Assembly: GCA_016280345.1 (NCBI GenBank)
Contig: JAEEGN010000006.1
Coordinates: 1 to 6,186, forward strand
Direction of reading: 5' to 3'
Source of the DNA: Selenomonadaceae bacterium
GTDB taxonomy: Bacteria; Bacillota; Negativicutes; Selenomonadales; Selenomonadaceae
Length of the DNA stretch: 6,186 nucleotides
Shown: in pieces, positions 1 through 5,737 of the stretch
Position numbering within the stretch: position 1 is the first letter of the stretch
Layout of the letters: every line of letters starts with the position of its first letter
Notes under the pieces: generated by a model
Seen by the model: only the letters and a program-made list of their open reading frames with translations
Databases searched by the model: none
What the model was told of the DNA's origin: nothing
Made by a program: the position numbers and the translations under genes

Positions 1-401
1 ATCCCGTCGTTGGCGTGGGCCATGGCCTCGCCCTGTCGTCCCGCCGATCGCGCCACCGCGTCGCGCCGGACCGCTCCCTGTCGATGCCCCAGCGTGCCGA
101 GGAAAAGGCGGCAGCTTCCGCCCATCGCCGCCAGCGCCTCCCGGTCCATTCCCGCGTCCGCCAGCAGCCCGTCCGCCGCCAGGTCCGAAAACGCGGCGAA
201 GCGCGCTCCCGCATCGTCCAGCGGCGCGTTCAGATCGTCGTCCACGCCGGCGACGAAGGGAATGAGCCCGTGGGCCTCGGAAAGCTCCGGTACCGGACGC
301 AGGCATCCGCGCCCGGAAAACAACATCGCCCCGAAGCCGTCGAAATCCCGCGCACCGCCGCAGGCCACGCCGACGCCCGTGATCGCCACCCGCCGTCTCA
401 T
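1..401 (-). CDS. Beta-ketoacyl-ACP synthase (KAS II/FabF-like), N-terminal fragment
   Basis: Partial gene running off the left edge; 133 residues are visible. The start MRRRVAITGVGVACGG is the typical opening of condensing enzymes of the FabF/KAS II type (a beta strand, then TGVG), followed by an FxxxLFSGRxxxRPVPE stretch that also fits the family. These enzymes extend an ACP-bound acyl chain by two carbons. The catalytic Cys-His-His residues lie beyond the window, so activity cannot be judged. The start is fixed by a 4-base ATGA overlap with the upstream ACP stop, which implies translational coupling; an AAGG-type ribosome site lies just before it inside the ACP gene. The visible part is Ala- and Gly-rich and divergent after residue 40, so it could be a specialised secondary-metabolism ketosynthase, a chain-length-factor-like partner, or an aryl-polyene-type synthase rather than housekeeping FabF. 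Confidence 0.85.
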   Translation of the reverse strand, partial: MRRRVAITGVGVACGGARDFDGFGAMLFSGRGCLRPVPELSEAHGLIPFVAGVDDDLNAPLDDAGARFAAFSDLAADGLLADAGMDREALAAMGGSCRLFLGTLGHRQGAVRRDAVARSAGRQGEAMAHANDG

Positions 402-688
402 TTCGCCTTGCCCTTCGTTTCGATCAGGGCAGCGATTTCCCGCAGTGTCGTCAGATGCTCCAGCTCCGGTTTCTCGATTCCCTTGACCTTGTAATCGTCC
501 TCCAGCATCAGCAGCATATCCATATAGTCCATCGAATCCAGCTCCACGGGGATCATCTTTTCCGGTTCCTCCTCCCCGGGAAGCCGGAAAAGCACCGTAT
601 CGGCCTCCACATTGGGCCGGATTGCCGCGTCAACGTTCCAGAGGTCAGCCAGTTTGTCCCAGACCTCTTTCTCCAGTTCCGTCATCAT
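398..688 (-). CDS. Acyl carrier protein, dedicated to the adjacent ketosynthase/GNAT operon
   Basis: A 96-residue acidic protein beginning MMTELEKEVWDKLADLW. The phosphopantetheine attachment site is Ser52 in the motif ELDSMDYMDMLLMLEDDY, which matches the conserved D-S-(L/M)-D plus helix II of ACPs; the tail LTTLREIAALIE matches helix IV. It would carry acyl intermediates as thioesters in the cytoplasm. It is slightly longer than a typical FAS ACP (about 80 residues), with extra charged sequence (LPGEEEPEKM, about 37-45) between helix I and the Ser motif. The start at 688 is chosen over an upstream in-frame start because it gives an ATGA overlap with the GNAT stop and has an AGGAAGG site 6 bases upstream; Met2 is an alternative. 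Coupling on both sides suggests that the GNAT, ACP and ketosynthase act as one unit. Confidence 0.9.
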   Translation of the reverse strand: MMTELEKEVWDKLADLWNVDAAIRPNVEADTVLFRLPGEEEPEKMIPVELDSMDYMDMLLMLEDDYKVKGIEKPELEHLTTLREIAALIETKGKAK

Positions 689-1563
689 GATACACCTTCC
701 TCTTTCTGCTCCGCCACGATCTTGTAAAGCCACGCTTCCCGTTTCAGCGCCCCGGCGCCTACCAGCCGCGATACCACCCGCAGGATCGACGCCGTGTCCT
801 CCTTCACCAGAAAGCGGAAAGACCGGTATCGCCCCGGCAGCAGCAACGTCCGCGTCAGGTGCAGCATCAGCTTCGGCCCAATCTTCTCATCCCGGTACTT
901 CTCCCGCACATAGAACCGCGAAAAATGCAGCGTCTCCTCGTCCGCATGGAGATAAATCCAGCCCGCCGCCTCGCCGTCCTTCAGGATGAAAAACGCCATG
1001 GCCGGGTCAAAGGCACCCATCGCCGCGGGGAAATAACGCGCCGCCGCCTCCTCCCCGGCGCAAAGGGCGGGCAGGTCCGCCGCGAGGCTGCCCGTCTCGG
1101 CGAAGGACGCGAAGGAATACCCGTCCCGCGCCAGCTCCGCCTCCGGGAAATACCGCTCGGCGCGTTCCCGTGTCGTCGCCCGGGCCAGCGCGTCCGCCAT
1201 CTCCACGCGGTACTCGTCACCGTACCAGATGCGCTCCGTCTCATAGCCCGACAGAAACTGCGCCGCCGCCCGCAGGACCCGGAGCCGGGGATCGCGCTCC
1301 GGCTCGCCCGCGTCCGCGTCCCCCGGAATCTCATAGGGCCACTCCACCCGCCGCGCCTTCGCCGCTGTCAGCAGTTCAAACAGCGCGCGGCAAAGCAGCG
1401 ATCCTTCCGCATGCTCCTCCCGGATCACCGCGTCCTCGATCACGAAGACGTCCGGCGCGTCAACGAGGTACCTACCGGAAACCGTCCCGACAAAGGCCCC
1501 CGTCTCCGAGCGCACCGCCACCCGCAGTGTCCGTTCCGCTGAAAACAAATATCGCTTTCGCAT
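685..1563 (-). CDS. GNAT-family N-acyltransferase-like protein, possibly tandem GNAT
   Basis: A 292-residue protein when started at the Met at 1563, which has AGGA 8 bases upstream. An in-frame ATG at 1584 has GAGGT directly abutting it and is less likely. The C-terminal half fits a GNAT fold: strands around FFILKDGEAAGWIYL and LHFSRFYV, then YRDEKIGPKLM at about 223-233, the position of the acyl-CoA/pantetheine-binding loop and helix, then the strand FRFLV and a final helix. The N-terminal half (GAFVGTVSG, then a VFVIEDAVIREEHAEGSLL strand-helix) looks like a second, degenerate GNAT lobe. GNATs transfer acyl groups from CoA or ACP to amines. The 4-base overlap with the ACP gene suggests an ACP-bound acyl donor. 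Lys residues of the nearby precursor core are a plausible acceptor, but this is inference. A role in self-resistance is possible. Confidence 0.75.
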   Translation of the reverse strand: MRKRYLFSAERTLRVAVRSETGAFVGTVSGRYLVDAPDVFVIEDAVIREEHAEGSLLCRALFELLTAAKARRVEWPYEIPGDADAGEPERDPRLRVLRAAAQFLSGYETERIWYGDEYRVEMADALARATTRERAERYFPEAELARDGYSFASFAETGSLAADLPALCAGEEAAARYFPAAMGAFDPAMAFFILKDGEAAGWIYLHADEETLHFSRFYVREKYRDEKIGPKLMLHLTRTLLLPGRYRSFRFLVKEDTASILRVVSRLVGAGALKREAWLYKIVAEQKEEGVS

Positions 1564-1826
1564 CGTCCGTTTCCTAAACTGCATACCTCATACCACGCTT
1601 CATTGTAAGTATCAATGGCCTCTTTAAGGCCACCGCCAGCGATGGCCTTCCTCTGCTCCGGCGCCAGGTCGATTTCCGCCGGATTTTCCGGCGCCTTCTC
1701 CGCCTCTTCCTTCGTGATGACGATGTCGATTTCCCGGCAGGCCGCCATCAGTTCCTCCGGCGTATCGCGCTCCATCGCCTTCCCCACTCACTCCGGCGTC
1801 AGTTCCACGCCCCTGAATCTCATCAT
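1440..1826 (-). pseudogene. Second Nif11-like RiPP precursor, interrupted by an in-frame TGA
   Basis: From an ATG at 1826 (GGAG 9 bases upstream), the frame reads MMRFRGVELTPE, then TGA at 1790-1788, then VGKAMERDTPEELM and onward to PEQRKAIAGG ending at 1632. It aligns without gaps to the intact precursor at 2976-3230: by hand count 42 of 65 leader residues are identical, and the TGA replaces Gln13 (CAG) of that copy. After the GG site the frame reads GLKEAIDTYNEAWYEV, then continues into the GNAT gene in a different frame and closes only at 1440. The core shows no clear similarity to the other core, so a 3' deletion or frameshift is likely as well. TGA ends several neighbouring genes, so a recoded code is unlikely. 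Restart is possible at GTG 1787 or ATG 1775 (with GGGGAAGG before it), which would give a shortened leader, so a residual function cannot be excluded. Confidence 0.75.
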
Positions 1827-1847
1827 GGTGTCCGACTCCATTCAATA

Positions 1848-2918
1848 TCATGCGGCGTCGCGTTGCCCGTTGAAGCCGCCCTCTATGATCCATTCAAATA
1901 TGGCCATCGCCGTACCGTACTCCAGGAATTCGTCCTTGTCCCCGGCGTCGTCCAGATTTTTCCCAATAGCCGTCTCGGGGTGGAATTGCAGGCCGACGGC
2001 GAAGGTCTTGTCCTTCCTTTCCACCGCTTCGATGATATTGACGCCGTTCGTGACGGTAAATCCCGTCACCGCGAGGCGCGTGTTGTCCACGTTCTTGACG
2101 CACTGATGATGCCAGGACGGGGCGTTTCGGAGCGTCCCGGTGTTCACCATCTCGTACAGGCGAGAGCCCTTCACCACCGTGACATCATGATGCGCGAAGT
2201 TCCGGTAGGCGTTGGGCGCGGGTTTCCGGTTGCGGTGCTCATAGGGGTATTCGAGCCCCTTATCCTTGAAATACGCGGGAATATCCTGCACGTACTCCGC
2301 CCCGGAAACGATCGAGAGCATCTGCATGCCGCGGCAGATCGCCAGCAGCGGGATATCGTGGTCGAGGCAGTAGGACATCAGCAGATAGTCGGAAACGTCC
2401 CGTTCCGCGCTGAAGGTCTTGTCCTCGCCGTTGTCGAGCCATTTTTCCGGGGTGTAGAAAAGCGTCGGGCTGATGTCCTCGCCGCCCGGGAACATGACGA
2501 AATCGACATCCCGGACGACGTCCCCGGCGTTGGAGTCATGCCAGGTATTGCAGCGCACGAGCTTCGCGCTTGCCTCGTCCAGTGTCCCAATCTCCGTCAC
2601 GCCCTTCGTCAGGCGTCCTTTGTCGTCGTAGGAGAGATCCGACGACCGAACCGGATCCAGCACGACGCAGACGCCGCCCGCTTCCTCCACGCTCCGGCAC
2701 AGATCGACGAAAGTCTCGGCTTTCATGTTCGGCCGCCAGGCAATCCCGATCACCGTGGCTTCCGCTAAAGCCGTACCTCCATAAGCGCCGACGATGAAGC
2801 CCAACAGAAGGGCAACCAAAAGGCGCCGGACGCGAGCCCATCGCCCCATCCCGCCCCAAAGCCCCTTTTTCCGCCGCGTCTCTTTCCTGTCCGTCGTCAA
2901 GAAGATGGCCTCCTTCAT
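1848..2918 (-). CDS. Exported C26-family (PuuD-like) class I glutamine-amidotransferase-fold hydrolase
   Basis: A 356-residue protein. The catalytic domain starts near residue 53 and carries the family marks: PGGEDISP (144-151), the nucleophile elbow AICRGMQ with Cys195, the WHHQ motif (269-272) typical of gamma-glutamyl-GABA hydrolases, and QFHPE with His313 and Glu315 completing the triad. These enzymes hydrolyse gamma-glutamyl amide bonds. Unusually for PuuD-like proteins, a long basic N-terminus (about 1-32) is followed by a hydrophobic stretch LLVALLLGFIVGAYGG and an ALA-E site after Ala52, so it is predicted to be exported or membrane-anchored. The start at 2918 has GGAGG 9 bases upstream. 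It lies 57 bases after the precursor and 21 before the broken second precursor. It might act in peptide processing or turnover outside the cytoplasm, but its substrate is unknown. Confidence 0.9.
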   Translation of the reverse strand: MKEAIFLTTDRKETRRKKGLWGGMGRWARVRRLLVALLLGFIVGAYGGTALAEATVIGIAWRPNMKAETFVDLCRSVEEAGGVCVVLDPVRSSDLSYDDKGRLTKGVTEIGTLDEASAKLVRCNTWHDSNAGDVVRDVDFVMFPGGEDISPTLFYTPEKWLDNGEDKTFSAERDVSDYLLMSYCLDHDIPLLAICRGMQMLSIVSGAEYVQDIPAYFKDKGLEYPYEHRNRKPAPNAYRNFAHHDVTVVKGSRLYEMVNTGTLRNAPSWHHQCVKNVDNTRLAVTGFTVTNGVNIIEAVERKDKTFAVGLQFHPETAIGKNLDDAGDKDEFLEYGTAMAIFEWIIEGGFNGQRDAA

Positions 2919-2928
2919 ATAGTTTTCC

Positions 2929-2961
2929 CTCCGGGACGAATCCGTTGTCTGCCTCCCGGAG
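2929..2961 (-). promoter_or_regulatory. Intercistronic hairpin covering the ribosome site of the C26 hydrolase gene
   Basis: Perfect 8-base arms at 2929-2936 and 2954-2961 (CTCCGGGA and its complement) enclose a 17-base loop. In the leftward transcript the downstream arm ends in CCGGAG, which overlaps the GGAGG ribosome site of the hydrolase gene. No T-tract follows, so a simple intrinsic terminator is unlikely. It could dampen translation of the enzyme relative to the upstream precursor, or protect the 3' end of the precursor message. This is inference from base pairing alone. Confidence 0.45.
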
Positions 2962-2975
2962 AGGGACTTACGGGC

Positions 2976-3230
2976 CTAACAGCCCAAATTCTTCGCGCAT
3001 TTCTTCCACTCTTTTGCCATATCACCGAACCCATATCCGCCCGCGATGGCCTTCATCTGCTCCGGCGTCAGGTCAATCTCCGCCAGGGCTTTGATGTACG
3101 TCTGCGCTTCTTCCTTCGTGACGTCGATGTCGATCTCCTTGCAGATCGCCATCATCTCCTCGGGGGTCTTGCACTCCATGCCTTTCAATACCTGCTCCGG
3201 CGTCAGTTCCACACCTTTGATTGTAACCAT
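2976..3230 (-). CDS. RiPP precursor peptide with Nif11-like leader and double-Gly cleavage site
   Basis: An 84-residue peptide. The acidic, helix-prone leader (1-65) contains ELTPEQ, KTPEEMMAICKEIDIDVTKEE and DLTPEQMKAIAGG, the pattern of Nif11-like/bacteriocin-type leaders that end in a GG site cut during export or maturation. The predicted core (66-84) is YGFGDMAKEWKKCAKNLGC, with two Cys (78 and the C-terminal 84), four Lys, one Trp, Tyr1 and Phe3. The start at 3230 is preferred over ATGs at 3251 and 3239 because AAGGAG sits 9 bases before it, and because the broken paralogue at 1826 aligns from the same residue. It is the first gene of the leftward block and is divergent from the SPASM protein gene, its likely modifying enzyme. 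Cys residues could form thioether or disulfide links, and Lys could be acylated; neither can be read from sequence. Confidence 0.85.
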   Translation of the reverse strand: MVTIKGVELTPEQVLKGMECKTPEEMMAICKEIDIDVTKEEAQTYIKALAEIDLTPEQMKAIAGGYGFGDMAKEWKKCAKNLGC

Positions 3231-3440
3231 ACGTTCCATCTCCTTTCTCATTTTCGGGTATCTCTATATAGTATACGATTCAGGAACAAAAAAAGGGACG
3301 GGATTTCATCATTTTTATAATAAATTTTTTGGGAGAGCGTCCACTTTCCAATCGATTCATCGTATAATTTTATGGAGGGGAAAAGCGCCCGGATCGCCGG
3401 TCATCCCCTTTGACAACACCGATCAGGAAGGAAGATCACC
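3231..3440. promoter_or_regulatory. AT-rich divergent intergenic region with two TATAAT boxes
   Basis: The 210-base gap between the divergent precursor and SPASM genes is much more AT-rich than its surroundings, especially 3255-3375, with A- and T-tracts that may bend DNA. Rightward TATAAT boxes occur at 3316-3321 and 3363-3368. The second would give a leader of about 65 bases before the gene at 3441. A leftward TATACT (complement of 3270-3275) could serve the precursor. None has a convincing -35 element, so control by an activator or alternative sigma factor is possible. The rightward gene has AGGAAGGA about 8 bases before its ATG. Confidence 0.5.
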
Positions 3441-5255
3441 ATGGGAAGCAGGATTCGGCAAAAATACCTTACCACACGAAGCTATATCGAGCACCTGCGA
3501 CGGCACCCGTTGCCTGAGCTCATGGATGATACCTGCATGGCCGCGCTGTCGAACATCGAGGCGCAGTTTGGCGACCGCGTGAGCCACGGCGCGGGTATGG
3601 AGGTCCGGCTCGGCGACGAGCAGCGCTTCGTTGATTACATCCTGAAATTCGACGTGGAAGGCATCCCGTTGCTCACCAGCCAATGGATTGAGATCGACTA
3701 TGAGCAGTTCGCAGACGGCGGACCCATCGAGGCGTGCCGTTTCGCCAAGGTGCGCCAGGACAAGAGCGGCAGCTACCGGGTGTTCCTCGACGGCACGATG
3801 CCGCGCTACGCGGGAATGGAGCGGGCGTGGGAACTACGCCCCGCCCTGGCGAAGCTGACGGAGGCGATGGACCCGGAAGCGACCATCAGGCTGGTGGGCG
3901 TGATGGACGTCCGGGGTGCGGACGTTGGCCTGCGGCTGGTGCTCGACTACCCTGACCTCGACGCCATCGTGAAGAATCTGCCCGCGCTGGGCTGGACGGG
4001 AGACACGGCAGCCTTTTGCGCGGCGTTTGAGCCGTGGGCGGAAGCGGGCTTCACCTTCGGCCTTGCCCTGGACGTCAGCCCGGAAGGCGTCGGAAAAAAG
4101 ATCGGGATGGAAACATATTGGAAGGGCAACGCCCCGGACTATGTGGACACGATCATCGACCGGCTGCTGGCGGCGGGGCTCTGCCTGCCGTCAAAGGCGG
4201 AGGGACTGCGCCGCTGGATACGACTCTTACCCGAAAGCGACCCCTTCCTCCATACGCGGCTGACGTATTTCAAGCTGAATTATCTCGACGGGCGAATTTA
4301 CGAGGCGAAAGCCTATCTCGAAACGTCGCCGCTCGTCCATCATTTCGATTTCCCCGCCTTCTACCGGCCGTTTCACCTCGACTTCATGCTTTCGGACGGA
4401 GGCGGTCGGCTTCCCCTTACCGACGCGCTGGCCCACGTCAGCGAAGGCGCGGCGGAGCGCGTGAACCACGTGCGGCTCTTCGGCGGTGAGGATTGGCCGG
4501 AGCTCGACCGCTTACTGCCGGCTTGCCGCGAAAAAATGAGCCGGATCGAGATGGTCGTCCGAAAGCCGGTGTCCGAGAACTGGCTGCGGCGCGCGCTTGA
4601 AGCAGGGGTAAACGCTTTCCTCGTCGAGGTCACGGACGACACGGCGGAGAAGACGCTGGCGGCGTTGCGCGCCCTCGGCGCCGGGCGCGGGGCGGAAAGC
4701 GGCATCGAGATCAAGGCGCGCTGGACCATGCAGGCGGAAAACGCGGCGGCATTGCCGGAGCTGACGAAGCAGATGAACGCGCTCGGCGTCAACATGCTGC
4801 TCATCACGGGCATGATCCCCGCAAGCGGCATGGCGCCGGAACCGCCCACCCGGGAACAGATGAAGGCGGCGGCGGATTTCATCTGGGGCTGGCGGTTCAA
4901 CGAGGAGGAGAACGGTGGCGTCGTCATCGAGATCGAGACCTGCTTCTCCGTCATGCAATCGATGATGTGCAGCGGCGGCCCGAACCAAAACATCGGGCTG
5001 AGCTTCGACCGCGGCTGCGAGGGCGGGCGCGCCTTCATGGCAATCCTGACCGACGGGACTTTCTCGCCTTGCGTCCACCTTGCGGGCGAATCCGCCCCGT
5101 CCCTTACCGACTACTGGGACCGCTCCAAGGCGCTCAAAGCCCATCGGGAGGCGACCGGCATGCGATCCACCTGCGCCGGCTGCGCTTACGTTTCCCGCTG
5201 CTCTCCCTGCCCGGCGGCGCCTGATCAAATCGAACGCTGTTCGCTGAAAGCGTAA
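3441..5255 (+). CDS. SPASM-domain protein with a degenerate radical-SAM barrel (RiPP maturase-like)
   Basis: A 604-residue protein. Residues 1-300 form an unfamiliar N-terminal domain with motifs GLALDVSPEGVGKKIGMETY (207-226) and FKLNYLDGRIYEAKAYL (277-293). Residues 305-485 resemble a radical-SAM barrel: a first strand FHLDFMLSD, then LFGGED (346-351) where the SAM-binding GGE motif sits. The loop that should hold CxxxCxxC instead reads GGG (320-322), and no such motif occurs anywhere. Residues 500-600 are a good SPASM domain: Cys526-x12-Gly-x4-Cys544, then Cys578-x2-Cys581-x5-Cys587-x2-Cys590 and Cys600, with Cys501 and Cys510 before it. SPASM clusters are typical of peptide-modifying radical-SAM enzymes, and the gene is divergent from a RiPP precursor. 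Without the radical-SAM cluster it may act as a substrate-binding partner or non-radical enzyme. The start has a good ribosome site. Confidence 0.8.
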   Translation: MGSRIRQKYLTTRSYIEHLRRHPLPELMDDTCMAALSNIEAQFGDRVSHGAGMEVRLGDEQRFVDYILKFDVEGIPLLTSQWIEIDYEQFADGGPIEACRFAKVRQDKSGSYRVFLDGTMPRYAGMERAWELRPALAKLTEAMDPEATIRLVGVMDVRGADVGLRLVLDYPDLDAIVKNLPALGWTGDTAAFCAAFEPWAEAGFTFGLALDVSPEGVGKKIGMETYWKGNAPDYVDTIIDRLLAAGLCLPSKAEGLRRWIRLLPESDPFLHTRLTYFKLNYLDGRIYEAKAYLETSPLVHHFDFPAFYRPFHLDFMLSDGGGRLPLTDALAHVSEGAAERVNHVRLFGGEDWPELDRLLPACREKMSRIEMVVRKPVSENWLRRALEAGVNAFLVEVTDDTAEKTLAALRALGAGRGAESGIEIKARWTMQAENAAALPELTKQMNALGVNMLLITGMIPASGMAPEPPTREQMKAAADFIWGWRFNEEENGGVVIEIETCFSVMQSMMCSGGPNQNIGLSFDRGCEGGRAFMAILTDGTFSPCVHLAGESAPSLTDYWDRSKALKAHREATGMRSTCAGCAYVSRCSPCPAAPDQIERCSLKA

Positions 5256-5388
5256 ACGAAGCAGCGTCTATGATTAACGGCGAGACCCACCCTGATTCCG
5301 TAAAAGAGAAAGAGGCCTTCCGCAACCGATGACGAGGGCCGAAAAAAGCAGAACGGCCCATTTAGCCACAAAAGCGAAAAAGATATGA

Positions 5389-5434
5389 AATAAGCCTTCC
5401 GGAGAGGATTCCATCACTTCCCGGAAGGCTTATT
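5389..5434. terminator. Perfect 14-bp inverted repeat, candidate bidirectional terminator
   Basis: Arms 5389-5402 (AATAAGCCTTCCGG) and 5421-5434 are exact complements around an 18-base loop. It lies 133 bases after the stop of the SPASM gene and also downstream of the leftward short ORF and GGDEF gene, so it sits where two convergent transcripts meet. The stem ends are A/T, but the T-tract is short in both directions and the loop is long. Termination is therefore plausible but not certain. Confidence 0.55.
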
Positions 5435-5483
5435 CCTATGCTCCGCTGTTTTTCACTTGCGCAGCATACTTTGCCCGCACCGC

Positions 5484-5645
5484 TTATGACTGTTCCGCGG
5501 AAACGGCAACGCAATCTCCCGGAGATACATCAAGCGCCTCCATCGTCTCATTGAAATTCCAGTCTTTCTTTGCCATAAGAGCGCGTATCGTATTCGATTA
5601 CCTCAATCCGGCCTTCCGCATGTACTGCTTCATCGAATTGTCCAT
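5484..5645 (-). pseudogene. Short ORF (54 codons) interrupted by one TAA
   Basis: From ATG 5645 the frame reads MDNSMKQYMRKAGLR, then TAA (5600-5598), and continues in the same frame as SNTIRALMAKKDWNF, ending ALDVSPGDCVAVSAEQS and TAA at 5484. The amphipathic, Lys/Met-rich composition on both sides of the stop looks protein-like, which suggests one small gene broken by a nonsense change. The second part could be translated alone from the ATG at 5574 (MAKKDWNFNETMEAL, 30 residues). No family is recognised. The ribosome site before 5645 is weak (AGGG abutting the ATG). It lies downstream of the GGDEF gene on the same strand. The remaining sequence between 5256 and 5737 shows no other gene, only the inverted repeat noted separately. 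Confidence 0.4.
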
Positions 5646-5737
5646 GCCCTGCTCAGATTGAACATTTCCCCTTCCTCATCAATATCCGTTCCCGTAGTGG
5701 GATGACAAAGTTCGCCGTTTCCCGGTCGGCCCCCTCC

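Noticed and set aside
10..494. Two long plus-strand ORFs over the left end
   Set aside because: They are Arg/Ser/Pro-rich shadow frames opposite the ketosynthase gene, with no recognisable domain.
1788..1790. In-frame TGA read as selenocysteine or Trp
   Set aside because: Neighbouring genes (ACP, GNAT, C26 hydrolase, GGDEF) end in TGA, the intact copy has Gln here, and no selenocysteine insertion hairpin is evident after the codon.
3410..3415. TTGACA as a -35 box for the rightward SPASM gene
   Set aside because: A -10 box at normal spacing would fall on the ribosome site and start codon at 3433-3441, and no such box is there.
4373..5228. Long minus-strand ORFs opposite the SPASM gene
   Set aside because: Their composition is typical of antisense frames in GC-rich DNA; the plus-strand frame carries the SPASM cysteines and a proper ribosome site.
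5336..5359. GGGCCG/CGGCCC hairpin as terminator of the SPASM gene
   Set aside because: It has only 6-bp arms, a 12-base loop and no T-tract; the 14-bp repeat at 5389-5434 is a far better candidate.
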